From Tulasnella sp. 424 (taxonomy: Eukaryota; Basidiomycota; Agaricomycetes; Cantharellales; Tulasnellaceae), in assembly GCA_019633425.1 (NCBI GenBank), contig WSUB01000009.1:1-64000 (forward strand): 64,000 bases of DNA, read 5' to 3'. The notes beneath the pieces are model-generated. The model saw only the letters and a program-made list of their open reading frames with translations, made no database searches and was not told the DNA's origin. Of this stretch, positions 43,804 to 56,592 are shown piece after piece (position 1 is the stretch's first letter; every line of letters begins with the position of its first letter). The position numbers and the translations under genes were made by a program.

Positions 43804-45537
43804 TTACAAGCACTGCGGGGGAGTGAGTTAAGCATGCTTCACAGTTACGAAGGCTAAATCGTACCTGTGAATAGAACTGGCTGCTGTAGGTGCACTTATA
43901 AGGGTCTGCGCAGACGGTAGGTCCGCTGGAGGGAACGAGCACGTCAGAGCTGTAGGAGGGGCCTAACGGAACGTAAAAATATACCTATATCCTTGGCCAC
44001 CGCACTGGCCGTAGTGTGTCTGTTTGGGGCCGGAAGCAGTACTACAACAACGGATCAGAATAAATAAAATGAACCAAGTGTAAATTGGTACCCACGTCGT
44101 GGTGGTGGTGGTAGTGGTGGTAGGCTTGCTCGTCGTTCCACCTTGTGTAGGAGTAGTGGTGGTGCCGCCGGCGGTGGTGGTGGGGCTGTGAAATGATTTA
44201 TCTTAGAAAGGTCCTTTGGAATGATACGATAAAAGCAACTCACTTTGATCCTCCAGGGATATCAATACCAGTGAAGCCCGACCACACACGAGGACCGGGA
44301 ATAATGTAGGTGGTCTGTGTCTTGGCGGCATCGGAGTAGATATCGACCATAACACCTATATCACGAGGTCAAAATGTCAACATTTGCCGTCAAAATGCTT
44401 CCGCGGGTTTAGGTACCTGGGTCGGAGGCCTAGCGGGCAGAGTAAGTTAGCAACTGATGGTACAAGGTAGGCAAAGCGAGACGTACAGTCCAAGCTCCGG
44501 GGATGGACACCTGGTATGAAGCAGGAGGGAGAGCGGTACCGGAACCACCGACAATGAGCTGAACGCATTCTGGGTAGAATTGCGGGGTGTTGGCCTGGTG
44601 GAGAGCTAGAGTCTGGAGCCCAACGGTTTCCATGTCAGCTATTCTGAGGATTCAATCGACGCTAGTAAAAGCCGTACCTCCATGCGGAGAAGGTATGCTC
44701 CAGCCTTGAGGTTGGTCGGGATCTTAGCTGGCCACTGAAGGTTCGCCATGAGGATACCGTTGGCCCAGGAGCCTGCCGCAAGAGTTCCAGAGATGAGACC
44801 CTGGGAGCAAGAGGTATGATCAGCGAATTGACGGAAGGAATAGACCGATCAGCGAACATACTGTTTCCGCGATCTTGAACTGAAGGTACGAAGAAAACAA
44901 AAGGTTAATGCTTCCGTTCAAGTCTCATCGGTAGAGCTGTACGAACCCATTTGACGGTCCCGCTGTTGACGCCGTTGCAGTTGGCAGCGTTGCAAGCAGC
45001 GAGGTAACTGATGAACCGAATGAATTTGGATCAGAAGGAGGAAGCAGATACCGGTAGCCAGCTCAAGAGACTTACACGGTTACTGGGCCTTCAGCGTGAG
45101 TCCACTGAGGGTAGTGACCGACGATAGTGTCTCCAGGGTTGATGTTGATTGACGTGGGGTTGGGTCCAGCATTTCCATCGTCGTTGCAGTCTGTTGAACG
45201 AATAACAGCCAGGTAGTGCGTAAGCTCATGGACTTTTGACCACGCTTCAGTAGTAGAGACGTACGAATGGTGGCAGCAGTGGGGTTAAGGATGGGGTCAT
45301 AAGAGGTGTAAGGACGACCAGCAGTCACAGATTGCTGGGCTGCAGGGAGGTATGGCTACGACATCCAATATAGTAACGTCAGAAACGACCCAACCCAGCA
45401 ACACCAAGATCACATCGACCAACCTGCCAGCCAGGGTACGTAGTGCTACCAATGCTCCACGAGGTAACACCACCGTGAGCCTGAGCTCCAGTAACGAGGA
45501 ACGCGGCGAGTGCGGTAAGAGCTGAGAGAGCGATCAT
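43804..45537 (-). CDS. AA9 lytic polysaccharide monooxygenase 2 with C-terminal CBM1
   Basis: This is a second secreted LPMO, outside the repeat. Exon 1 (45,424-45,537) encodes the signal peptide MIALSALTALAAFLVTGAQA and the mature start HGGVTSWSIGSTTYPGW with the copper-binding His. Other landmarks are HCNDDGNAG, GDTIVGHYPQWTHAEGPV (second His), YLAAC, TLALHQANTPQFYPEC (axial Tyr) and IPGAW. A Thr/Gly linker is cut by a further intron, then comes CBM1 (THYGQCGGQGYSGPTVC, CTYSSQFYSQ, Cys-Leu-stop at 43,804). The region around TLALHQ is one exon here, unlike the first LPMO. The two are divergent tandem paralogues; only the first was drawn into the array. Confidence 0.88.
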
Positions 45538-45632
45538 ATTTTGTTTAAACGGATGTTTTTTTGGTTGGCTTTAGGCTTTGAAAGAGAACAGAGGAGCACT
45601 TTGATCAAAACACCACAATTCTTCCCTCTCTC

Positions 45633-45638
45633 TTTATA
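45633..45638 (-). promoter_or_regulatory. TATA box of AA9 gene 2
   Basis: TATAAA lies about 96 bp upstream of the ATG, within a GA-rich stretch. The promoter differs from that of the array genes. Confidence 0.55.
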
Positions 45639-45639
45639 C

Positions 45640-46726
45640 CAGCGTATACCAAGCCCTTGCTTGCATAATCATTCTCTTGGCTACGTGTAGGTATTGGGCC
45701 GTTCTCAGCCCAACGACTCGCTCACCGGTCTTGGCATTACAGTCGGCGCCTACCGCGACAGGCTGATCGACATCTTGCCAAGCCTATGAACGCGGAAACC
45801 ACGGCGAAGACTCGAAATCCCAGATTAGAACTTGTCGGTCAATAAGACAAGCGACGAATCGGTTAGACAAGTGGTGACTTGCCGGAAATGGAGAGAGGAA
45901 GAGGGAGCGCTGCGACTTCTGATTCTTCCGAATTATGGGTGTCTCTCGGCACGATCGAACATTGACATTCCAAAGTGCCGACGATTACCAGCGAAAACGC
46001 CTCTAAGGCCGCGAGAAGAAGCAGATATGTCGATAGGTCGGCCCAAGCTGTCTTGGTGGTGCTGTCATGGGGAGAGGGCGACTTCGTACGGGTCGTTGTC
46101 GGGAGAAGAAGCTCGCCTTTGGAGCACTTTGCGTTCGCAGGCCTTGTCGCTCGGTGATAAAATGACAGTCCCCGTTTGGCTGGCGGCTTATTGACAGGTA
46201 TCACACAACTCCCGGATAATGAAGGAAATATTCTTGAGAAACTTTATATACGAGATCTGCGTAAGCTACAACGAAAGACTAGAGGTGCATACACGGCACA
46301 TGTATAGAGAGAAAAAAAGGAAAGCAAGTTGTCACTACCTAAAGTCCGGGTTGTGAAGGAGAATAATAGCACAGAGACGAGAGAGAGAAAACAAAAGGGG
46401 AAAAAAAGGAGATGCAAGTCGACGACCAAGCAGCATGATGTCAAATCGATGGCAGGGCGTGTTCCAGAAAGAGCGGGAAGGTTCATAGCACAAAGGCCGC
46501 ATGTAAAAGGATGCCGAGACCAACACATGTACAACAGAGGCAAAAAAGAGCGTCCTTGGGGTAAGAAGTATAACCGAAATAAGGAGAATGATGATCAGGG
46601 GGTTGGAATGAGACAGGAGTATGCGAACAAGAGCGAAGGGCATGGTAAAGCTTCGGGACTGGAGGAAGACATACAAGTGGAGGAAAAAGACCGATCGAGT
46701 GACGCCAGCGGGGTAGAGGGGTCGGG
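45640..46726. other. Intergenic region
   Basis: This lies between the AA9 gene 2 promoter and the 3' end of the Crz1-like gene. Open frames occur on both strands, but none has a recognisable domain, and the opposing frames overlap each other. The part next to 46,727 is probably the Crz1 3' untranslated region. Confidence 0.5.
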
Positions 46727-49479
46727 TTACATGACGAGGGCACCCGATTGCGTCCACGGCGAAGACTCCTGTTCGATCTTCGGCATACCTGTCGTTGGGG
46801 GTACAGATGACTGACCAATGTCGTTGGTGACACTGTTAGGAGATCCTTCGGCAGCTTGGTGATGTTTCTGACAATCGACGCCACCTTCGGAGCGAACTGC
46901 AGACACACAAGCATAACGTGAGTAAATCTATTTCGGAAAAGCTGTCAGGGGAAACAAGTGACACTTACGATGGCGATTGAGAGCGTCCATGCGAGCGAAT
47001 GTCTTCTGGCAACCTTCGCACGTGTAAGGGCGGATGTTCAAGTGGAGTGCCTCATGGCGCTTGCAGTCGTGTTGTCGCGCAAAGCCCTTCTCGCATCCAG
47101 GCCACTTGCACTTGAACGGGCGTTCCTCATTGTGCGACCGAAGATGACCTAAGCGGAGGCAATCAACCCAAAGTCAGCAACATGAAACACACTAAGAACA
47201 AGCGGGTGACAACACAACATACCTCGAAGATTGAAATGCCTCGTGAAGGTGCTTCCGCAGCCGGGCACGGGGCAGGTAAAGCTAGCCTCGGCTCTCCTTC
47301 TATTGGCTGAGGCGGTCTTGGTGGCAGGCGTGGTGACGAGCGGGCGCTCGACGCGCATGTAAGCCTGTGGGTCGCCGGGCAACGGTTGGTCACCACCCTC
47401 AGGTGAGTGGTGAGGTGATCCACCGGGGCTGGTGTGTGGAGATGGCCTCTGGTACGGCGTCGCGCGAAGGGAGCTGAGCGAGGAATTGCGTTCGTGTCCG
47501 CTGCCCGATCCGCGTCGTCTCGTGGGGCCTGGACCACCCAATGGCGGACTGCGGGGATCGACTGGTGCCAGGGACCCGTCAGCCGCAGTCACGCTGCGGA
47601 TGAAGTCTGTGCTGGATGTCGGCACGAGCCTCGGCGTGCGAAGAGAAGAGAGATCTTCAGACTTGACACTCCGTCTGTGTCGCCCGCCGTCAGAGTTCGA
47701 ACGGCGCATGGTAGTGGGTTCCCCGAGACCCAGGGTCAAATCAGTAAGGTCGTTCGAGCCAAAGATGGATCCCATGTTGTTGGTTTGTCGTTGGAGAGAA
47801 GGCGTCAGAGTGAAGTTGAACGACGAAGCGTTGAGGTCGTTGGACATGGAAGAGAGGGAGGCGGAGGTAGAAGAAGCGGGGTCCAACCACTGAGGAGGTC
47901 GAGTAGATGTATCAGACTTGCTCCGGTTCCGAGTCAGGGAAGGTGCGGTTAGGAGTGACGTTTCGCTGAAGGAGGCGAGGTTGTGTGACTGTGGAGAGGA
48001 GAAAGGCGGAAGGTGTATACCAGAGGTAGAGGGGATAGATGAGTCTGAAAGAGACTGATGAGACAGGTGAGGAAGAGTATTAGAGTTGGGAAGCTGCATA
48101 GCCAGAGAGGGGCTCTGTTGGGTTGAGGGGTTGCCAAAGTCTGGAAGGGGTACGTTATATCCATGATGATACACCCTCGACTGCGGCAGTGCGGACGGGG
48201 CGGTGCCCTGACTCTGCCCGGAGGCGCTGATTATGGATCTCCAGGTCATCGCATCTGAATTTGTGTGCGCGCTCGATTCGCCCAGGTTCGTCGCGAAGCT
48301 CGTAACGGGGGGCAGTGCTTGCGCGGTCGCCGCGTTCACATTCCCACGACCAAATGCTGACAAAAAAAGGCACAAAATCGAGGTCAATTCGCTGCACCAC
48401 GAAAAATAGCTCGAAAAACGTGGACGAGGGATGTTGAAAAAAAAAGGACGCAAACTCTTGGTTGCGATCGAAAGTGGAAAAGGAGATAAATGACGCAAAA
48501 AGACTCACCGGAACCCTGAGCGCGTTGCCTGTTCAAGTTGGCGAGCATTTGCTGGAACGGCAATTGGCTGGTACTTCCTAGTCCTCCCCCACTCACTGGG
48601 GTTGCGGGCACGAGATTGATCGCTGGCTGATGCTCTTCGGTCTGGATGGGGAGGTTGGCAGGGGGTGCCTCTGCAGGAATGAAAAGCGTCGGAGGAGACA
48701 GGGGCTTCTGACTGGGCGAGGATAAATCCTGAGGTGGAGAAGTCATATTCTACAGAGAGCGCAAGTCGTCAGTTCAGGTTCCAGCTCGGTTTTGGTGCAA
48801 ATGGCAAGTCTACCTGCTGTCTCCAAGCATCTAGAGTTTGGTGGAAAGAGAGCTCTGTGAAACGGTCGTGAAGCGGTTGTCCGGGAAAGTCGTTCGGACT
48901 CATGAACGGACTGGACTGAGCGCCGGGGTTTGAACTCATCGAGGAGGCTCGACTCCTAGGCCCTTGTTCGCCGATGCCAATGCTGGAGCTGGGGGAGCCG
49001 GTCGTAAAGACTTCTCCAGGTCTAGGGGAAAACTGACGGGGGTCGACATCGTGGAAGGTGGTATGAACGTCCTGAGTCGGGAAAAGACTGTCGTTGTTCC
49101 CGACTTGCTGCCTTCCGTCTGAAAAGGGGGCAAAGCCGGACTGGTCTTCCATCATGAGGTAGGGCGAACCGGCTCCGTAACCTTCCGGTTCGTACTTGGA
49201 GTCGTCAAAGAGGTCTCCGCTGGCTCGGACGGAGTAGCTCGCAGCGGTTGCTTCTCGATCGCCCCATGCCGACTCTTGTTGTGAGCCGAAAGAGCCTACG
49301 TAGGAGGGGGTGTAGGCACCAAAGTTTGCCGGGGAAGCGCCATAGTCGTTTGACTCCCAGGCGTGGGCGTAAGATGCTCCTGGGATGTCGATGGGTCTGG
49401 AGACAGCTGAAGGGGAAGGGGGGTCTTCATCGTTGCCGAAGGAGCGGCCCAGGCGGATGTCTGGAGATACTGAGGTCAT
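46727..49479 (-). CDS. crz1: Crz1-like C2H2 zinc-finger transcription factor
   Basis: This is a predicted 796-residue calcineurin-responsive type regulator. Five exons join exactly in frame: 48814-49479, 48509-48749, 47223-48356, 46969-47148 and 46727-46896. Residues 1-660 are Ser/Pro-rich and disordered; PDIRL at 6-10 resembles a calcineurin PxIxIT docking site. Three C-terminal fingers follow: CPVPGC (664-669) with FNLRGHLRSH, CKWPGC (694-699) with GFARQHDCKRHEALH, and CEGC (724-727) with TFARMDALNRHLRSEGG. That order is characteristic of Crz1. In fungi Crz1 is dephosphorylated by calcineurin and enters the nucleus on calcium signals. Control of the nearby LPMO genes is possible but unshown. 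Confidence 0.82.
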
Positions 49480-51289
49480 TTGGAATTGAGGGAGAAGGAG
49501 AGTTGGGTGAGGGGTTTTTACTGGTGTGTGGGTATCGGATGAAGACTGTATGTGTGTGGCTGGGCAGGGGAAGGGGGGAGGGAGGGGAGATGAGGGTAGT
49601 GAGTGATGGAATAGGTAATGTAATGGATGCTGATGGTGGTTGCAAGGGATGAGGGGGTTTGGCTTATATCCGTTTCCTTTCCCTTACTTTCTGTCTCTTT
49701 TTTCGTTCTTGGAGAGAGACGAGTGGTGGCGGTGTTTTAGCAGTCGAGAATTGAATCGGATGTCTGTGCCCCCTGTCACCCTTTTCTCCATCTCCCGCGC
49801 TCCCCTCTACCCATTTGTCACCTTCCACTTCCGTCCCACCCTCAACTCCGAAGCTCACTCCGACGGGCTTTTTGCAACAACCATCGAGTCCGACGGCCTG
49901 CACCACATCACCCTTCGGACTAGTCATCGTCATCACTAGCGTGCAAATCACCGGAACTCCTTGCTGTCCGGCAGCCAAAAGCAGCTATGTGGAACCCTAA
50001 ACGCAAAACCTCCGAAAGCAGAGTAAATTAACAATCACCGCAAGTCAGCGCACTCCGTCACGGTACCAACGGGCCCGACCACTACACCAGTATCGGATAA
50101 AGGGAAAACCGTGGTATAACGCATGCCAAGAGCATTACCCATTACCCGACGTGCGCGGGAACGTGGATAGGGACTTTTGCTACCAGCACAATGGAAGTGA
50201 CTAGCTCGATCGAGTGATCCGTAACCCCGACATCATCACCTTATCAATCCATCACACTACTAAAAAGAAAGAGAAAGAGCGGAACAGACCCGACTTGGAA
50301 TTCCCGACGCCCGCTGCCCAAATGCGGGGCGCCCTCTGACCCCGAACACCCCGTCACAAGAATTGATTGATGGGCGGCTGTGCAAGCGCTCGTGAAAGCC
50401 GACCATCCCGAGACTCGGATCCCATCTCTCTTCGTCAAACCAGCTGACACAGCCTCGGAATACACTAGTCCCTTTTTCCTCATCTCGCTAACTTTTTTAC
50501 CTTATGTGTAAAGTCTCCACCTAGAATACGCTGGGTAATGGGTCACGACAAGCTTGTCAGTAACTTCTGCGGAAGTTAACCTTTTTTTGTTGCAAAACGG
50601 GGAGGTCCATGCCTTGCACATCTTGCTCTACCTTCGATCAGCCTTCCCACACGCACAGCCCCCATGCCCACATACACAACCCAACAACCTTCGGACGCTG
50701 CACAGCAAGAGCCAGACTCTGACACCGCCACTGTCAATCCAAAAGGCCTTGGAATCCGGCCCAAGCTCTCGGACGCTCTTTGCTCGTGGCCTCGGAGGGG
50801 GCTTGCTCTCCTCGGGGAGCTGCACATCACAGGAGAAGCGAAAAAGCAGATTCTCATTCAGGTCGCCGCTTCCCCCCAAACGATTCGCTTCTCCGTCGCT
50901 ATAGAAGAGATGTCGTCTGGCGTTCGGCAAGGGAAACGATTTGTAAAAAAGACACGCCTGGGGTACAGTCGATGCCGTGCTGCGTTTCCGTAATGCTCGG
51001 CATCATATTGCCGCGCACCATGCGAAAGGCTTACGGTAGCCCATTAGAGCAAATTCGGACCTTCCGACGTTTCACGAATGACGATGAGTGAGGTGACGTT
51101 AAGTCGGCCAAGGAGCCGCCGGGTCGGGCGTTTGCCCGAGGCTGCTGACCGATCTAATGTAGGGTCCCGAAGCGATCCCCCCACCTGCTCTCGCTTATGT
51201 ACAACACACTATACGGATCCAACAAAAATCTTGAAAATATATTTTGTACTTTGATTACGTACCAATCGCACTACTACTATATGCTATCC
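49480..51289. other. Intergenic region with Crz1 promoter
   Basis: The 160 bp upstream of the Crz1 ATG are pyrimidine-rich on the coding strand, as is common in fungal promoters. The rest (49,650-51,289) shows only short frames without recognisable domains, for example 50,664-50,993 on the plus strand. No RNA gene is seen. Confidence 0.45.
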
Positions 51290-52995
51290 TTAGTTCCCCG
51301 TACGCTTGAAGTAAACATTCAACTTGGTATAGTTGTTGTACAACTCATCCGACGTCAACAAGGTATCTCCGTGAGTCTGGCCCCAAGGATGTTGCCAAGC
51401 TGCCAATGGTTCGTGGAATTCGAGGAACGCTCCGGCTGGTTTTGATTTTCAGGGGGCAAAAAGGTGGGATATTTGGTCAGTCTCTGTTCCACCTCGATGT
51501 TTAAAAGAAGGGTTTTTACTTCCGGGTTGATATCCATCACCAGCGACACCAGATCCTCCATGGATCTTCTTACGCGAGCCAGTCTTGTCGTCGAGGCCGT
51601 TACCAGTGTAGAATTGGACACCAGGTTCTAATAAGCGTTGCGCGCATGAGTATTCAAAGCTCAGGAGTAAAAGGAAAATCCCGACGAACGGTTGGTCTCG
51701 AAGCTGATGCGGATACCAGACTGCTTTGACGACAGCTCGACGGGGACCTCGTCAACCGTGGAGGGTTGAGTCAGCGGCTCAACGACGTTGAGAGTTGAAA
51801 GTGAGTCCAGGGGGACGCGAGATGACGGAACTTTCGAAGGTTGACGCTCAAAGAGGTAGAACGAATCTGTTTCAATAACAAAGAGGCATGAGCTAGCCGT
51901 TAAAAAGCCCGTGTGCTGTGTGGATTACGTACCGTAACCAGCGTCAGGGAACTTGTCTCCGATGGCCTTTTCATTGTGCTCGTGATGAGTTCCGGGGGTC
52001 GGGTCATAGTTTCCAGTCGCAAGACCATTAGGGTGAAGCTGAATGGTGTCGGTAGCCTTGATGGTCAAGAGCTGCGACTTGACGTCTGGCGTCAATCCAG
52101 GGGAAGCGACCGAGGCGTCAAGGTTGAAGCCCCAATGCTACAAGCATTACACATGAGCGGACCGACCCTTCTCCTCATCCTCCCAGACACAAAAAACTCA
52201 CCTGAGTCAAGTTGACAGGCGTAACAGTCTTCTTGCCACCTTGTCCTTCGACCTTGGACCTGTACACGACGATCACACTGCCCAACTGGTACTCCCCCTC
52301 GATCTTGCTCTTTGGTGCGCTACCCGGCTGAACGAGAGCAACCAAAACCTCCAAATCCAACTGACCAGGATAGCCTTCATCATTATCGGGGGAAGTGAGT
52401 TTGAAGATCGCGGCTGCTGGCATCAATTGGATGATTTGCTGCTTTTCAGCCTCGGAGAAGAGGGAGTAAGCAGAGGTGTCGGAGGGGTCGACGACGGTGA
52501 AGACGCGTTTGTCGAACCCGTCGTGTCCGCCGTGCAATTGGACTTCGGCGTCCTCTGTGGGGGGTGGGAAGAGAAGGTTGTTGTTTGTATCAGCAAGGCG
52601 CCAAATGACGTGAAGACCAGGTAACAGAGGGGTGACTTACGGTTCCCGTCGACGTGCAACTGAGAGGTGATCCCATTCTTCTCCAACTTGAAATCGCCGG
52701 TGGGGATGCGGTTCGAGTATCGTCCTACGATGGTGTTCAAGAACCGGCGGTTTTCGCCATGTTCCGTAGTCTCCTCAGGACCGATCAGGAGGTCGTGACT
52801 CTTGCCATCGCCGTTGACGAGGATCCGGTGGAGGGTCCTGCATATGTGGCAAGCGTCGTCAATAGGGGACGAAACAAAGGAGATCGAGTTTCCCTCTCAC
52901 AGTCCATAAGGAATGACTTCCACTGCCAGTGAAGGCGAGAAGGACGGCAAGGAGAGCAAGATCGGTTGGAACGCAGATGGATCGACAGAAGCCAT
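51290..52995 (-). CDS. Aldose 1-epimerase-like (galactose mutarotase) enzyme
   Basis: The enzyme family interconverts alpha and beta anomers of aldoses such as galactose. The start MASVDPSAFQPI at 52,995 is the first ATG giving a full domain, and exons 52901-52995 and 52641-52837 join in frame to later ones. Family marks are TIVGRYSNRIPTG, QLHGGHDGFDKR, and PVNLTQHWGFNLD with the catalytic His. HHEHNEKAIGD and PGVQFYTGNGLDD follow, then a final segment FHEPLAAWQHPWGQ, ending at 51,290. Several short introns must be spliced, including one that turns AAC-C...AA into Asn-Gln before PGVQFYTGN. No signal peptide is evident, so it is probably cytosolic. Substrate range cannot be read from the sequence. 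Confidence 0.8.
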
Positions 52996-53551
52996 TGATG
53001 AGAATCGATATGAAAAGTGAACCTTCGGAGCTGGAGGACGTCTCAAATGATGGTGGATGTGGTTGAATCTATTCCACAGAGCGAACCGCGGGTTTATCGA
53101 TGGGGAGGGGGAGGGATGACGCGAGATCTGCCGAAGAGTGAGGAACATGGGGACATGCTCGCGATGACTGTGCCTCTTTATCCAGAGACACTGCGGAACG
53201 CCGAATGGGATTATTCATCGTTCTTTTTTGTCTGGGCACCCAATGGAGAAATACCGACGGACCGATCGCCGGTGTGTTTCTGTTTGAGGGCAAAGTGCGG
53301 GCGGGGGAGTTAATGACGAAAGCGGCGAAGAGTCCGGGAGGGACGGATGTATCGGGCGGGGGATGACTAAAAGAGCGAACAAACAAATCAGGGCGGCCAA
53401 CGACCAACAGCTGTCAAGACCAAATCGTTACGCGCCCAGAAGGAACGGAAACATCAGTCTACGCAGAAATGGGGCGAGGGATCTCTTTGAATTTTTTCCC
53501 CCAAGCTGTCGCTTTCGGACCTCCCTCAGCATCACCTCTCCCCACTCAACC
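52996..53551. promoter_or_regulatory. Shared divergent promoter region
   Basis: About 550 bp separate the divergent starts of the aldose epimerase (minus) and the Prm10-like gene (plus). It must hold both promoters. No specific element was identified with confidence. Confidence 0.4.
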
Positions 53552-56391
53552 ATGAGCACGTCTTCAACACCAAACAGCCCTCAGCGTCGTCCGGTATGCA
53601 CGCGGCAAATCAGCCCAAACATAATCTCAGCGTCTCCTGAACCTGGTTTATGTCCACCGAGCGAGGAGAGTCTACCGTCCTATTCATCCAGAAGGAGCTA
53701 CGACGACCAAATGCTGCTTGCAGTACCAGGATACAACTCTGCCCCTACACTACGAAGGCCTTCTCCTCTCCGCCGAATTACACAGAACACTAACGACAAC
53801 TATACGTCCATGCCGCTAGACCGAAGGACCACTCGCCACGTCGAAGAAGGACGCGATTCAGGAGCCTCTCAGGAAGGTCGAAGGCCCGGTGTCCTTGCGA
53901 GTATCTTGGACTTGTACTCTGCAAGACATGACGACAATTACCCACGAAGAGAGAGCGACGCTTTCCCGACAAGCGTTGCATCGAGTCGAGTCAACTCGGC
54001 AGAGTCGATCGTTAATGCAATTCAATCGTCGAGGTGGGCGGAACGTAGCATGTCCATGATGTCCACTGAGACAGAGCTGGGGATGTTGATGGACGAATAC
54101 GACCCGCGTATAACGGGCATGAAGAACCGTATTGATGATCAAAGAATGAGGGAGCTGGACGAAGAAAAGTTGGAAAACAAGTACGACGAGGGTGACGGTT
54201 TGACGAAGGCGCAGAGGGAGGAGAAAGCGGCCATCGAGAGAAACCTCAGGTGTAAGTGTACCATGATTATCTCTTGAAATTATACTATCTAATCGCACTA
54301 AAATTCGTCGCGCTTTTTCTTGTGCAGTGCTGATCGCAAAGCAAAACTTCATCCTCAAACTCGCTCGTGCTCTCATGCTGTACGGCGCCCCTTCGCACAG
54401 ACTCGAATCCCAACTTGTCTCCACTGCCAAAGTCTTCTCCGTCCCAGCTCAAGTTATCCACTTCCCAGGCGTCGTATTGCTTTCCTTTCACGACAAAGTA
54501 GCCAAAACCTCGGAAACACACATCGTCAAAGCGACAACCCGCCTGCAGCTGGGCAAACTCCACAGAGTCCACATGATCTACCGCTCCGTCGTTCACTCCC
54601 AAATTGGCGTTGCGGAGGGTACCGAACAGCTGGCTAAATTGATCAAAGCTCCGCCAGAGTATCCGGTTCGACTGAGATGCGTGTTCGCCTTTTGTTGCGC
54701 TTTTGTGATCTGTTTGAGTAGCTTTGGAGGAAGTTTCCTGGATGCAGGTGTGGCAGGCTGTGCGGGCGCAGTTTTGGCGTATTTACAACTCCATGCCGTG
54801 AAGCGGAGCGTTCTCTTTGCGAATATCTTCGAGTGAGCAACACATCCTCTCGGCCCCCCCCTTTTTTCTATGCGCCCACTCCTCGTTGTAGCCTCACGAC
54901 GAGCCCTCTGACACCCTTTTCCTATGCAGAATATCCACAGCTATATGGGTTGCATTTCTAGCTCGAGCTTTATCGAGCTGGCAGGGGGATTACTTTTGTT
55001 ACTCCGCAATTTCGACCGCAGGCGTAGTCTTAATCTTGCCAGGCTTTGCTGTGCTGAGCAGTGCTCTGGAACTTGCATCGAAGAGTATCATTTCTGGTAA
55101 GGCTAGCCTTTGAAGGTCTTTCTTCCCTCTCTGTGACCCCTCGAATTTGACTTGTCGGTTACGTCCTGCCTCCCGGGCCAAGGTGCGGCAAGATTGGTTT
55201 GGGCGGTCTCATACACCCTCTTCCTGTGAGTTTACGTCCAAAATCCTTGTTCTATAGTTATGATTTGGGAGCTGAACCTCGTTTCCTCCCGACACAGTGG
55301 CTTCAGTTTGACCGTCGGCTCAGACTTGTGGTTCATCCTCGACAGCGACGCTCGGCATCGTCGCGAAGAGGCTGCCGAGTCGCTGACGACCATATCATAC
55401 CTCAACGGCACCCTCTTTCCCGACGCCAACTCGACAGACGCGTACGACAGCCTCCGCCAGACGCTAGGAGTCGATTTGGACGGATCGTGGACCTTTGTGA
55501 ACAAGACGTCCAACGTTTCGAAGCTCTACCACTACCAGATCGTCGGATGTTACCGAGATCCTAGTTGGGAATGGTGGAGACAACCGCTTCCCATTTGGAG
55601 TTTGTTCATCTTGGTACCCTTGTACAGCCTGTTCAACAGTTTCTGGAACTTACAGCCTTGGAAGAGCAAGCAACTGCCCGTCATGGTATCCATTAGTTGC
55701 TTTAGTTATGCCGCTAGAAAGGGCCTGCAGCACTTTATCGGACCAAGGAATGAAGTCGTGAGCGCAATGGGGGCGTTCGTCATCGGGTATGTCCAAACTT
55801 GCCCCTCCGCGTCGCTTAATGTCCGCTTTTCGGCACTGAGCGCCCCGGCATCCCCACATCTAGAGTCCTCGGAAATGTCTATGCAAGAGTCTTCAAAGGT
55901 AGGTTTGATCCAAAGATCGTTCGGGATACTTCACCGCTAACACCTCGGGGCACCGCCCAAAGGCACTGCATTCACTTGTATGGTCACGGGTGAGAGTTCT
56001 TCTGATCGCCATTACAGCCTCGATCGGAGACTAAACCCACCACATCTTGTCCAGCCGTATGCTTCCTCGTTCCGGTGAGTACATTCCCATAGCCATCGGA
56101 TGCCGGCCCAACCTCCGTCCTCAATGCCCGTTGCTTGCAGTCTGGCCTTGCGGCGGCTGGTGGTCTTGCTATGAACTACCAGGGCACGGCAGATGACCAG
56201 TATACTTCAAGCATTATCATCGGTAAGTGGTCGGCATACTATTGCGGTGGGCGTGTTTTTCACTTTGACCTCGTGGTGTAGGCGTTCGAATGTTGTCCGT
56301 TGCGATCGGCACAACGGTGGGCCTACTGTTCAGCAGTCTCGTCGTTTACGCCTTTGGTCCAAAGAAGAAATCGGCGCTGTTTGCGTTCTAA
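53552..56391 (+). CDS. Prm10/ThrE-like multipass membrane protein (DUF1212)
   Basis: This is a membrane protein of the fungal Prm10 / bacterial threonine-exporter-like family; the fungal substrate is unknown. The start is MSTSSTPNSPQRR at 53,552. A long polar N-terminus (about 230 residues, ending in an acidic EKLENKYDEGDGLTK) precedes the conserved core LARALMLYGAPSHRLES, FHDKVAKTSETHIVK and YPVRLRCVFAFCC. Hydrophobic segments follow (GGSFLDAGVAGCAGAVLAY, STAGVVLILPGFAVLSSALE), then a lumenal loop with NGT, NST, NKT and NVS sequons. Next come SYAARKGLQHFIG, AMGAFVIG and FLVPSGLAAAGGL, ending at 56,391. At least eight introns are inferred. It converges with the dynein gene, whose stop lies about 200 bp away. 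Confidence 0.8.
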
Positions 56392-56592
56392 GGCGGTAGA
56401 GCGTTGGTACCCTTGGTGTCCGTTTAGTCGTTCAATTCTATCTTGGTCCGCCTCTTCAGAAGCCTCGGCAACCCAGCGGGTATCCATGCAGAGATAGAAA
56501 TGCATTCTACAGATACAAAGTCACATCCAAGTCTAAAGCACATCAGGTAACAAGTCTACGGGAGGTAAAGGAATCGATATGAGCAACTAATT

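Noticed and set aside
46329..46814. Overlapping long frames on both strands downstream of the Crz1-like gene
   Set aside because: Neither has a recognisable domain, the plus frame overlaps Crz1 coding sequence, and the composition is low in complexity.
50554..50993. Possible small genes in the 49.5-51.3 kb gap
   Set aside because: Short frames on both strands, no signal peptide, domain or splice support.
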